Shown here piece by piece: positions 9,621 through 15,994 of a stretch of DNA of 36,525 nucleotides. The position numbers and the translations under genes are program-made. Position 1 is the stretch's first letter; the number at the start of each line of letters is the position of its first letter. This DNA comes from Saccharofermentans sp. (GTDB lineage Bacteria; Bacillota; Clostridia; Saccharofermentanales; Saccharofermentanaceae), in contig JAIKWA010000034.1 of NCBI GenBank assembly GCA_024685135.1, positions 1-36,525 on the forward strand. The letters run 5' to 3'. The notes under the pieces are model-generated. The model was not told where the DNA came from. It made no database searches and saw only the letters and a program-made list of their open reading frames with translations.

Positions 9621-9657
9621 TAAAAAAGGCAGTGCCTATATCTATAAACACTGCCTT
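9621..9657 (-). terminator. Terminator (or attenuator) between rpmF and der
   Basis: AAGGCAGTG (9626-9634) and CACTGCCTT (9649-9657) form a perfect 9-bp stem with a 14-base loop; on the minus strand it is followed by TTTTTTAT. It lies 25 bases after the rpmF stop and ends 16 bases before the der start. Confidence 0.85.
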
Positions 9658-9682
9658 CGCTTAATTAATTCCTAATCTAAAC

Positions 9683-9868
9683 TTAGATCTCGTCGCCGAC
9701 TTTGATAACCTGTTTGCCGTCCAGGTAACCGCAGTTCTTGCAAACAGTGCGGCGAAGCATCTTAGCATGACACTGGGGACATTCAACGAAACCCGGCATG
9801 TTAAGCTTCCATGCGCTTCTGTGACGAGAAGTCCTAGCCTTCGACCATTTACGCTTAGGATGTGCCAT
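9683..9868 (-). CDS. rpmF: 50S ribosomal protein L32 (zinc-binding form)
   Basis: 61 residues. Begins MAHPKRKWSKARTSRHRSAW, the standard L32 N terminus, and carries two CxxC pairs (CPQCH and CKNCG) that form the zinc ribbon of the C+ paralogue. Strong ribosome binding site GGAGGTGA. Unusually it is not next to a DUF177 gene or plsX; instead it follows DUF1934 with a 57-base gap and ends at a strong terminator, so it is probably the last gene of the RluA-DUF1934-rpmF unit. Confidence 0.97.
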   Translation of the reverse strand: MAHPKRKWSKARTSRHRSAWKLNMPGFVECPQCHAKMLRRTVCKNCGYLDGKQVIKVGDEI

Positions 9869-9925
9869 TTATCTTCACCTCCAATAACCTTTCTATGAAC
9901 AATGCTTGAAGATAATACATTAATT

Positions 9926-10333
9926 TCAATCGTTTTGCAAGAGCCTTTTTATCATAAAGAGATTTTTTATCGGTTTATCTTCTCCCTGACCTATGCCGTA
10001 ACGTATCTCAAGAGTGTTAGAGAGCGCTCCGGGGAGATTGATATATTCCGTATCTATCTCTACATCGATTATGCCGTAAGCCGTATTGAGAGTGCCTTTT
10101 GTCTTCTTGCCGCTCTTAAAATCCATAACTGAATCCACATCGCCGTTCCTTACGACCTGGCAGTCCTTGGTAGCCTTATCGCAGGTAAGGTGGAATACGG
10201 ACTCCTTATCTTCCTTATTATGCTTCTCATTCCAGATATACTTGATCTTGGAATCTGTCTCCTCGTACTGTCCTCTTGCGTAGACGGGTTCAGAGTACAT
10301 ACCGCTTACAACTTCAAATACACAATCTCTCAT
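9926..10333 (-). CDS. DUF1934 (YwiB-like) beta-barrel protein
   Basis: 135 residues from the ATG at 10333, which lies one base after the TAA of the upstream pseudouridine synthase; AAGGTTAAGG just before it serves as ribosome binding site. The frame is open further upstream to 10435, but that part overlaps the preceding gene in another frame and is not credible. Sequence features FHLTCDKATKDCQVVRNG and the late IEIRYGIGQG-like strand pattern (LEIRYGIGQGEDKP) fit the small calycin-like YwiB/DUF1934 family, cytosolic and of unknown role. Coupled translation suggests a shared transcript with the upstream gene. Confidence 0.75.
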   Translation of the reverse strand: MRDCVFEVVSGMYSEPVYARGQYEETDSKIKYIWNEKHNKEDKESVFHLTCDKATKDCQVVRNGDVDSVMDFKSGKKTKGTLNTAYGIIDVEIDTEYINLPGALSNTLEIRYGIGQGEDKPIKNLFMIKRLLQND

Positions 10334-10334
10334 C

Positions 10335-11327
10335 TTATGCCTTAACCTTAAGTCCTTTAATATCCAATTCATATTCAGGAGATATTTTAAAACATTTTCC
10401 CGAAATATCACTATGCAGATTACCCGAAGGCACATGACCTACCCTTATCTGTGTCGAATAGAGCTGCTGATGCTTGAGCCTTCCGCCTGCTCTGGTCTTA
10501 AATTCCGTATTGTATTTGTTCCTGCCGTAATTGCCGTCGCCTAATACGGGGTATCCCAGATGCGCCATATGCGCTCTTATCTGATGCGTCCTTCCCGTCA
10601 CGAGCTCGAGCTCTAATTCAGACAGATCAAAGCCCGTATCCGTGGAGGTAAATTCCTTTATCACATGATACCTTGTAACTATCTCAAGGTCGCCCGGCTG
10701 CTTTGCATCGTGGATATACACATTGCCGGATCTCGTCTTCTCCAAGAAGGCAGATACCTCGTGCATTATGACGCCGTCATCGCAGCAGACCTCGTCGCCT
10801 GCATCAGGCACGCCCAATACTATCGCGTTATATCTCTTCGTTATGAGCTTATTTCTGAACAACTCGGTCGCGCTGTCCAGATACGCCTTGTTCTTTGCGA
10901 CCATAACAAGGCCGCCCGTGTTCATATCGATCCTGTGGCAGAGCTCGGCTTCCTTATACCTCGTCTCTTTCCTTATAAGATCTATGAGAGTATCTTCGCC
11001 CGTGGACTTGCCGGAATGCACCGCTATCCCCTGGCTCTTGTTGATAATGAGAAGCCCTGCTGTCTCGAAGGCGATCTTGAACGCGTCTTTGGAAGGAGAT
11101 TTTGCAGGAGCACTATTCTTTTCGAAAAGAGCATCAGGGAGCCAGATCTCTACTTCAGAGCCCAGTCTTACCGCGATGTCCTTATCGACCTTCTTGCCGT
11201 CTATCCTGATGTCGCGTCTCTTGAGCGCATGGTACAGATCAGCGCTCCTGAGCTGAGGGTACGCCATTATGCTCGCCTTTACGACGTGAAGTCCGTCCTG
11301 ATCCTTGCCTACCGTGTATTTACGCAT
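10335..11327 (-). CDS. RluA-family pseudouridine synthase (RluC/RluD-like)
   Basis: 330 residues. An S4-type RNA-binding region (about 15-65, with DIRIDGKKVDKD) is followed by the catalytic domain. HRIDMNTGGL holds the catalytic Asp134, and VTGRTHQIRAHMAHLGYPVLGD in two blocks is the family's second landmark. It isomerises uridine to pseudouridine in rRNA, or possibly tRNA; the target cannot be read from sequence. HRID replaces the more common HRLD, a conservative change. Ribosome binding site AGGAG 8 bases before the ATG. Confidence 0.92.
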   Translation of the reverse strand: MRKYTVGKDQDGLHVVKASIMAYPQLRSADLYHALKRRDIRIDGKKVDKDIAVRLGSEVEIWLPDALFEKNSAPAKSPSKDAFKIAFETAGLLIINKSQGIAVHSGKSTGEDTLIDLIRKETRYKEAELCHRIDMNTGGLVMVAKNKAYLDSATELFRNKLITKRYNAIVLGVPDAGDEVCCDDGVIMHEVSAFLEKTRSGNVYIHDAKQPGDLEIVTRYHVIKEFTSTDTGFDLSELELELVTGRTHQIRAHMAHLGYPVLGDGNYGRNKYNTEFKTRAGGRLKHQQLYSTQIRVGHVPSGNLHSDISGKCFKISPEYELDIKGLKVKA

Positions 11328-11393
11328 TCTTATATCTCCTGTTGGTATTCGCTAATTATAACAACTGCGGGGATTAAAGCAAAATCAAGGCTC

Positions 11394-12248
11394 TTATCTC
11401 GGAATGGGCAGGAGCGCTCTTGTGGCCTTCTTATACCCACCGTATCCGGGCTTTTTGCTCTGTCTTTTATCTGCAAGAGGAATACTTATCGTAATGAACA
11501 TCAAGGTGTTTAATATGGCTCCTGACAGAAGATACCATCTGCCGCTCATTAAGGGCAATCCCTGAAGCGCAATGCCCCACCACATCAGGATCTCGCCTAA
11601 ATAATTAGGATGCCTCGAATATTTCCACAAGCCTTCCCTTATAAGCCCGTGCGTACCCTTCGCGCGGTATCTTTGCATCTGAAGGTCTGCTACAAGCTGC
11701 AAGGAAGCTGCCAAAAGGCAAACGAGCATTCCGCCTGCGGAAAATACAGTAAGCTCCGACCCTTCCTTCATGAGAGTTACCGCAGGCAGCACGCAGAGAT
11801 AGACTACTACCGTTGGCATCATGTGTATGCCTAAGAGATTTACTATCGGATAGAATACGCCGCACTGCTTTTTGAGGTTATCGTAGCGCCAGTCCTGATG
11901 CTTCATATCCTTGAAGGTATATGCCCAGTTTAGTGTAAGCCTTATGCCCCAATATAAGATGCTTATGAGTGCAAGAAGAGAGCTTATGCTTAATCCCGAC
12001 TTGATATAGAACAACCCTGCAATGACGATCGGCTGCACGCTCCAATAAGGATCGTACACGGAGCTGTTATCGAACAGGCAGGAGAAGGCAAATACAAAAC
12101 ATGTGGCGATGATATCCGCTATAAGAAGACTTATCCTGTAATCGAATGGGCAGATCTTATATGTCATATAGCCTATAACCGACGCTATCAGATAGATAAC
12201 GGTTATAAGAGCAACAGACTTCCCTTTGTCTTTAAATACTCTATCCAA
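11394..12248 (-). CDS. DUF1295 membrane protein (steroid 5-alpha-reductase-like / isoprenylcysteine methyltransferase fold)
   Basis: About 284 residues with seven or so membrane spans. The diagnostic block is GLWKYSRHPNYLGEILMWWG near the C terminus, with an upstream FDNSSVYDPYWSVQP and WGIRLTLNWAYTF. DUF1295 members are integral membrane proteins related to steroid reductases and methyltransferases; substrate unknown. I choose the TTG at 12248: AAGGAGGGG lies 6 bases before it, and the alternative ATG at 12281 falls inside the -10 box of the promoter at 12270-12297, so it would not be in the transcript. Transcribed divergently from the DUF2975/YozG pair. Confidence 0.85.
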   Translation of the reverse strand: MDRVFKDKGKSVALITVIYLIASVIGYMTYKICPFDYRISLLIADIIATCFVFAFSCLFDNSSVYDPYWSVQPIVIAGLFYIKSGLSISSLLALISILYWGIRLTLNWAYTFKDMKHQDWRYDNLKKQCGVFYPIVNLLGIHMMPTVVVYLCVLPAVTLMKEGSELTVFSAGGMLVCLLAASLQLVADLQMQRYRAKGTHGLIREGLWKYSRHPNYLGEILMWWGIALQGLPLMSGRWYLLSGAILNTLMFITISIPLADKRQSKKPGYGGYKKATRALLPIPR

Positions 12249-12269
12249 AATGTGCCCCTCCTTGACATT

Positions 12270-12297
12270 ATTATATAACATCTTCTGTCACGGGCAA
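12270..12297 (-). promoter_or_regulatory. Sigma-A-type promoter of the DUF1295 gene
   Basis: On the minus strand TTGCCC (12292-12297), 16-base spacer, TATAAT (12270-12275). The predicted start of transcription falls about at the AAGGAGGGG ribosome binding site, giving a leader of under 20 bases before the TTG start at 12248. Confidence 0.7.
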
Positions 12298-12343
12298 CAT
12301 AAACTCAAACGCAAAATATTTATCGTTTATCGTTAAAAAGTTG

Positions 12344-12372
12344 TTGACAGAGATTAAAACACGAGTTATAGT
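12344..12372 (+). promoter_or_regulatory. Near-consensus sigma-A promoter of the DUF2975/YozG operon
   Basis: TTGACA (12344-12349), exactly 17 bases, TATAGT (12367-12372). Start of transcription is expected about 40 bases before the ATG at 12422. A directly repeated TTATCGT pair lies just upstream (around 12320-12335) and could be an operator, possibly for the YozG-type repressor encoded in the operon. Confidence 0.85.
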
Positions 12373-12421
12373 ATAGCCATCTTCCGGAGGAACAAATAAC
12401 ACTTTTTAAGGAGAGATAGAT

Positions 12422-13012
12422 ATGAATAGTGAGAAGGATATGCTTACTAACATCAAGAAGAGCAGCCACTACGGCAAGGTATTTTCGCAAGTACTGTTTT
12501 GGATAGGCATCGCCCTGATGGTGATAACTCTGATAGCAGGTATCGGGATAATCAGCTCCAGGGGCAAGTTCGACGAATGGATCTTAACGCAGGATACTGA
12601 GGTTCAGCATAAGATAGGCTCAGTAGAATTAATCAACATAGATCTCGGAATGGGCACGCCTGAGGATCTTAACCTCGAATCAGATATACCCGCCCTCCAG
12701 GCCGAGATAGATGCTCACCCCTATTCGGTTTACTACGGCTCGGTCTTTTTTGTTCTTACAGCCTGCATAGCTTACTACTGCGCAGTAATGGCATTCTTCG
12801 GAAGGGCATTTAAGCTCATAGAGAACTCGCCCACACCATTTACATCTGAGGTCAAGAAGGGACTTCTCATCCCTCTTATCGGTGTAGCCGTAATAATCGC
12901 CTTTACCCTTAGCGGTGGCTTTGCAATACTTGCAGGCATACTTATCTGGGTAATATATTCGGTATTGGATTACGGCATCAAGCTCCAGGAGCTTTACGAT
13001 GAGACTTTGTAA
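12422..13012 (+). CDS. DUF2975 domain membrane protein
   Basis: 196 residues with four membrane spans (about 22-44, 101-125, 143-161, 166-186) and an extracytoplasmic stretch of about 55 residues between the first two. The FFGRAFKLIENSPTPF segment and the C-terminal DYGIKLQELYDET match DUF2975 proteins, which are almost always encoded directly before a YozG-type HTH gene, as here (12-base gap). Role unknown; the pairing suggests a membrane component of a small sensory or stress module. Ribosome binding site AAGGAG. Confidence 0.85.
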   Translation: MNSEKDMLTNIKKSSHYGKVFSQVLFWIGIALMVITLIAGIGIISSRGKFDEWILTQDTEVQHKIGSVELINIDLGMGTPEDLNLESDIPALQAEIDAHPYSVYYGSVFFVLTACIAYYCAVMAFFGRAFKLIENSPTPFTSEVKKGLLIPLIGVAVIIAFTLSGGFAILAGILIWVIYSVLDYGIKLQELYDETL

Positions 13013-13024
13013 GAGAGGCGCTAT

Positions 13025-13234
13025 ATGGGACAGATAATACTAAGACTCGACAGAGTGATGGCCGACCGCAAGATGTCACTTAACGAGCTTTCAGAGAAGG
13101 TCGGCGTTTCAAATGTTAATCTCTCTAAGATGAAGAACGGCAAGGTATCAGCCATCAGGTTTTCGACGCTGGTCGCGATATGCGAAGCTCTCGATTGCCA
13201 GCCGGGAGACATATTAGAGTACGTGAAGGAATAA
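13025..13234 (+). CDS. YozG/Cro-CI-type helix-turn-helix regulator
   Basis: 69 residues that are essentially one HTH_3-type DNA-binding domain: LDRVMADRKMSLNELSEKV, NVNLSKMKNG (recognition helix) and ALDCQPGDILEYV, the usual ending of the YozG family. Ribosome binding site GAGAGG. Second gene of the DUF2975 operon, ending at a strong hairpin. It probably regulates its own operon; target sites are not proven. Confidence 0.9.
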   Translation: MGQIILRLDRVMADRKMSLNELSEKVGVSNVNLSKMKNGKVSAIRFSTLVAICEALDCQPGDILEYVKE

Positions 13235-13246
13235 GAGACAGATAGA

Positions 13247-13270
13247 AGAAGGCGCCGCACAGCGCCTTCT
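13247..13270 (+). terminator. Hairpin terminator after the YozG gene
   Basis: AGAAGGCGC and GCGCCTTCT pair perfectly (9 bp) around a 6-base loop. The following TCTAATTAT is only weakly T-rich, so termination may be partial. Confidence 0.65.
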
Positions 13271-13279
13271 CTAATTATG

Positions 13280-13285
13280 TATAAT
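13280..13285 (+). promoter_or_regulatory. Candidate -10 element of the ArsC/Spx-family gene
   Basis: A perfect TATAAT lies 24 bases before the ATG at 13309, with TG directly ahead of it. No -35 match is present 17 bases upstream, which falls within the preceding terminator hairpin, so this is tentative. Confidence 0.4.
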
Positions 13286-13308
13286 GGAATAAAAAACGAG
13301 GTAATAAT

Positions 13309-13656
13309 ATGCTCTTTATCTGCTACCCCAAATGCTCTACATGCAAGAAGGCCCAGGCCTACTTGGATTCCAAGAAGATCAAATACGACTATAGGGATAT
13401 CAAGCTCGATAATCCTACCGTAGCAGAGCTTACGGAGTGGATCGCAAGAAGCGGTCTTGATACGCGCAAGTTCTTCAATACCAGTGGCATGCAGTACAGA
13501 GCGTTAGAGCTCAAAGACAAGCTTCCAAACATGACCGGGGAAGAGATGATAAACCTTCTTGCAACAGACGGAATGCTCGTTAAGCGTCCCCTCCTTATAA
13601 CGGAAGACAAAGTGCTCGTAGGCTTTAAGCAATCTGACTACGACAAGATCAGCTGA
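13309..13656 (+). CDS. ArsC/Spx-family thioredoxin-fold protein (YffB/MgsR-like)
   Basis: 115 residues. N-terminal CxxC motif (YPKCSTCKKA, Cys9 and Cys12), then KYDYRDIKLDNPT, RKFFNTSGMQYR and the RPLLI block with a conserved cis-Pro, all standard for the arsenate-reductase-like family. The family includes Spx-type transcription factors and glutaredoxin-dependent reductases; the single short domain and lack of an ars operon argue against true arsenate reductase. Ribosome binding site GAGGT. The 3' end overlaps the convergent lipoprotein gene by 8 bases. Confidence 0.88.
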   Translation: MLFICYPKCSTCKKAQAYLDSKKIKYDYRDIKLDNPTVAELTEWIARSGLDTRKFFNTSGMQYRALELKDKLPNMTGEEMINLLATDGMLVKRPLLITEDKVLVGFKQSDYDKIS

Positions 13657-14200
13657 GCACCTCGTAAGTATAAGCAAGGCACCTCACAGCATACATATCG
13701 GTAAGGCTGCCTTCACCGTCGCCTCTCTCTTCGAAGCAGACCATGGTTCCGCTATCATCTACCAGGAAGCTCTTGGTATAACATCCCGCGTCACAGGCTA
13801 CCCATTCCACTTCATATAGCGATGCGGGATCCACATGCTTTGCGAGGTAGTAGATACGCTCAACTTCTTCCTCCGAGATCGAATCATTCGGTTCATATCT
13901 TTGAGCGACCTGTCTTAAGAGGCCGTAATGGTCGTGATCATAAACATAATCACCTGCTATTTCTCTTAGCATTTCCTGATCATATACATAGATATCCCCG
14001 TTAGTCATAATGAAGTATCCGGTCTCCTGATATCCCCATGCATAATTGACATACCTGTCATCGTAGAGGATCTCGCCTGAGGGCACGTCAACCTCTCTTT
14101 TTGAAGAAGTCCTCCCCTTTGCATTGCCCGTGCAAGAGCAAAAGATGCCGAGCGCCATCACCATCACCATCAATATAGAAACTCTCTTTATGTAATTCAT
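13649..14200 (-). CDS. Small putative lipoprotein of unknown function
   Basis: 183 residues. N-terminal signal MNYIKRVSILMVMVMALGIF is followed by CSC; Cys23 with Ser at -1 is the likely lipidated residue, though the lipobox is imperfect (FCSC). The mature part is acidic and aromatic with several YD/YV pairs and three further Cys. No domain is recognised. Strong ribosome binding site AGGAGG 7 bases from the ATG. It is divergent from the gene at 14424, sharing a 223-base intergenic region with a perfect palindrome at 14297-14311. Confidence 0.72.
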   Translation of the reverse strand: MNYIKRVSILMVMVMALGIFCSCTGNAKGRTSSKREVDVPSGEILYDDRYVNYAWGYQETGYFIMTNGDIYVYDQEMLREIAGDYVYDHDHYGLLRQVAQRYEPNDSISEEEVERIYYLAKHVDPASLYEVEWVACDAGCYTKSFLVDDSGTMVCFEERGDGEGSLTDMYAVRCLAYTYEVLS

Positions 14201-14296
14201 AGCCTGCCTCCTTATGCCTTTACTCTATAAACAGTTAAACGGAGCACTTTGTTGCATATAGAGCCGGTTTTCCAAAACGCCGATAAAATAAGGGAA

Positions 14297-14311
14297 TGTA
14301 ACATTGTTACA
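14297..14311. promoter_or_regulatory. Perfect 15-bp palindrome, possible operator
   Basis: TGTAACA-T-TGTTACA lies between divergent genes, 97 bases from the lipoprotein start (14200) and 113 bases from the start at 14424. Dyad symmetry and position suit a dimeric regulator. No good promoter pair could be fixed on either side. Confidence 0.4.
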
Positions 14312-14423
14312 GTGAGATTGTCGCAATAACAAAGTATCAATTCTGTAAAAAATACTAAAGCAGGGTTACTATTTATACCCTCACGGGGTAAAATCTGTTT
14401 GTATCAAACATAAGGGGGGTTAT

Positions 14424-14738
14424 ATGGATTTCGAAACCTGGAAAGATGAAATGGAATACTTCCTTGATGAAGATAACACATATAGCGAAGAAGACCTTTA
14501 CAAGTCTTATCTCGACATGTGTTACCGTTTCTTAAATGAACTTGCTACCTCTGCAAACTACGAGAAATACATACTGGATAACAGCCCGAGTTTAGAAGAC
14601 AGCGAACATCTGATCGAGAAGATCGCTACATCAGACCCCTCCCTTCTGAATCTCGATGCGGCTAACTTGGATGAGACAGACCGCAAAGAGCGCATAAAGA
14701 ATCTGATAGCTCATATTGAATGTACACTAGGCATCTGA
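14424..14738 (+). CDS. Small acidic protein of unknown function
   Basis: 104 residues, strongly acidic, predicted mostly helical, with no signal peptide, membrane span or recognised motif. It begins MDFETWKDEMEYFLDEDNTY and has heptad-like stretches (YLDMCYRFLNEL, then HLIEKIA). The gene is credible because of the AAGGGGGG ribosome binding site 6 bases before the ATG and a strong terminator 17 bases after the stop. Function unknown; it is the gene adjoining the 60-bp repeat array. Confidence 0.75.
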   Translation: MDFETWKDEMEYFLDEDNTYSEEDLYKSYLDMCYRFLNELATSANYEKYILDNSPSLEDSEHLIEKIATSDPSLLNLDAANLDETDRKERIKNLIAHIECTLGI

Positions 14739-14754
14739 CAGATATCAATGAAGG

Positions 14755-14790
14755 ATCCCCAAAGCAATCAAAGCTTTGGGGATTTTCTTT
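14755..14790 (+). terminator. Strong rho-independent terminator
   Basis: ATCCCCAAAGC (14755-14765), 7-base loop, GCTTTGGGGAT (14773-14783), then TTTCTTT. The 11-bp perfect stem ends the small acidic gene's transcript 16 bases before the repeat array begins. Confidence 0.92.
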
Positions 14791-14805
14791 GGCACAAACA
14801 CTGTA

Positions 14806-15225
14806 GTTCCAAATCTGTTCCAAAAAATCGCTAATCTTGGAACAAAATCCGGAACAATCCTCGCAGTTCCAAATCTGTTCCAAAAAATCGCTAATCTTGG
14901 AACAAAATCCGGAACAAGCCTCGCAGTTCCAAATCTGTTCCAAAAAATCGCAGATCTTGGAACAAAATCCGGAACAAGCCTCGTAGTTCCAAATCTGTTC
15001 CAAAAAACCGCAGATCTTGGAACAAAATCCGGAACAAGCCTCGCAGTTCCAAATCTGTTCCAAAAAATCGCAAATCCTGGAACAAAATCCGGAACAAACC
15101 TCGCAGTTCCAAATCAGTTCCAAAAAATCGCAGATCTTGGAACAAAATCCGGAACAAGCCTCGTAGTTCCAAATCTGTTCCCAAAAATCGCTAAACTTGG
15201 AACAAAATCCGGAACAAAGTCCGTA
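14806..15225. repeat. Seven tandem 60-bp palindromic units built on GTTCC/GGAAC
   Basis: Units start at 14806, 14866, 14926, 14986, 15046, 15106 and 15166, each exactly 60 bp with no spacers. In every unit an inner 8-bp inverted repeat (TGTTCCAA at unit positions 11-18, TTGGAACA at 32-39) is nested within an outer GTTCC (1-5) / GGAAC (46-50) pair, so about 50 of 60 bases can fold into one imperfect hairpin with a 13-base loop. Unit positions 1-10, 12-16 and 33-52 are identical in all seven copies; changes cluster in the loop (23-32) and linker (53-60). The array lies between convergent genes. I do not regard it as coding although several frames are open, since 60 is a multiple of three. Confidence 0.95.
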
Positions 15226-15227
15226 GT

Positions 15228-15278
15228 AACGATATATCACTAATAATCCGGTTTGCCGGTTATCATTGTGATATTTAC
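15228..15278. repeat. Nested imperfect inverted repeat beside the array
   Basis: TATCAC (about 15235-15240) and GTGATA (about 15268-15273) flank an inner CCGG-TTTG-CCGG hairpin. There is no T-run on either side. It lies between the array and the end of the HAD hydrolase gene and may help to end transcripts coming from that gene. Confidence 0.45.
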
Positions 15279-15292
15279 ACATTGATTTGTCT

Positions 15293-15994
15293 TTACAAGA
15301 ATAACTCTCCAAGGAGCTTTATGAGTTCCGGTTCCGTATTTACTTCGAAGGTAGGACCCGGTTGCCCGTTGCTGAGTTGTTTTTGTCTTCTGTTGATCCA
15401 GATGGTATTCCAGCCTGCATTTACCGCACCTAAGATATCGTGCTTATATGAGTCGCCTACCATGAAGATCTTATCTCTGTCCTTTTGGTCCAAGATGCCT
15501 TCTGTTATACGGAAGATCTTAAGCTCGGGCTTAGAGCATCCTACATCACCGGCAACGATTACCTTATCCCTCGGTATGAATCTTTCCATACCGAGCTGAT
15601 CGTACTTATCCCACTGATGGTCAGATGCACCTGCAGTAAGGATAGCCAGCTCTGCTTTGGTCTTAAGACTTACAAGGAGCGTCTCGAATCCCTTGGTAAG
15701 CTCTATCCTGCTCTGAAGCTCTGAATAGAGCCTTGCTGTCTTTATTCCGGCATCTTCATCCGCTTGTATGCCGAGCGCTTCGTATGTCTTATTAAAGCGC
15801 CAGGAATTGGATTCAAGTGTTGTTATAAGTCCCTTCTCGAGCTGCTCCGTATTAAGGTCTGACATCTTGTAGAAAGTATCTACGAAAGTAGGATACTTTC
15901 TTATGTCAGTGCCGGTGATCTCACTTGCAGCCCTTACAAAAAGGTCCTGCCTGCTGTATAAGGTATCGTCTATGTCGAATATTATTGCACGCAT
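15293..15994 (-). CDS. HAD-superfamily hydrolase (YjjG-like)
   Basis: 233 residues. Motif I FDIDDTLY (Asp7, Asp9), an all-helical C1-type cap (about 20-100), motif II LTAGAS, motif III Lys in GCSKPE, motif IV VGDSYKHDILGA. This is the layout of YjjG/PpaX-type phosphatases acting on small phosphorylated metabolites or nucleotides; substrate unknown. The start overlaps the end of the GH3 gene by 13 bases, so the two are an operon with coupled translation. No classic terminator follows; the transcript would run into the repeat array. Confidence 0.9.
   Translation of the reverse strand: MRAIIFDIDDTLYSRQDLFVRAASEITGTDIRKYPTFVDTFYKMSDLNTEQLEKGLITTLESNSWRFNKTYEALGIQADEDAGIKTARLYSELQSRIELTKGFETLLVSLKTKAELAILTAGASDHQWDKYDQLGMERFIPRDKVIVAGDVGCSKPELKIFRITEGILDQKDRDKIFMVGDSYKHDILGAVNAGWNTIWINRRQKQLSNGQPGPTFEVNTEPELIKLLGELFL

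Noticed and set aside
10334..10435. N-terminal extension of the DUF1934 protein
   Set aside because: Overlaps the end of the upstream gene in another frame; the ATG at 10333 is coupled to that gene's stop.
10665..11513. 282-codon plus-strand frame opposite the pseudouridine synthase
   Set aside because: Antisense shadow; the minus-strand gene has full catalytic motifs and a ribosome binding site.
14806..15225. CRISPR array
   Set aside because: Units are 60 bp, directly joined, with no unique spacers, and no cas gene is in the window.
14776..15243. 155-codon plus-strand repeat protein (VPNLFQKIANLGTKSGTSLA repeated)
   Set aside because: Its start lies in the stem of a strong terminator, with no ribosome binding site.
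14662..15312. 216-codon minus-strand Cys-rich repeat protein (CSGFCSKICDFLEQIWNCEA repeated)
   Set aside because: Starts with TTG without ribosome binding site, overlaps two real genes and a terminator. Open frames arise because the 60-bp unit is a multiple of three; several frames are open on both strands, and substitutions follow hairpin structure.
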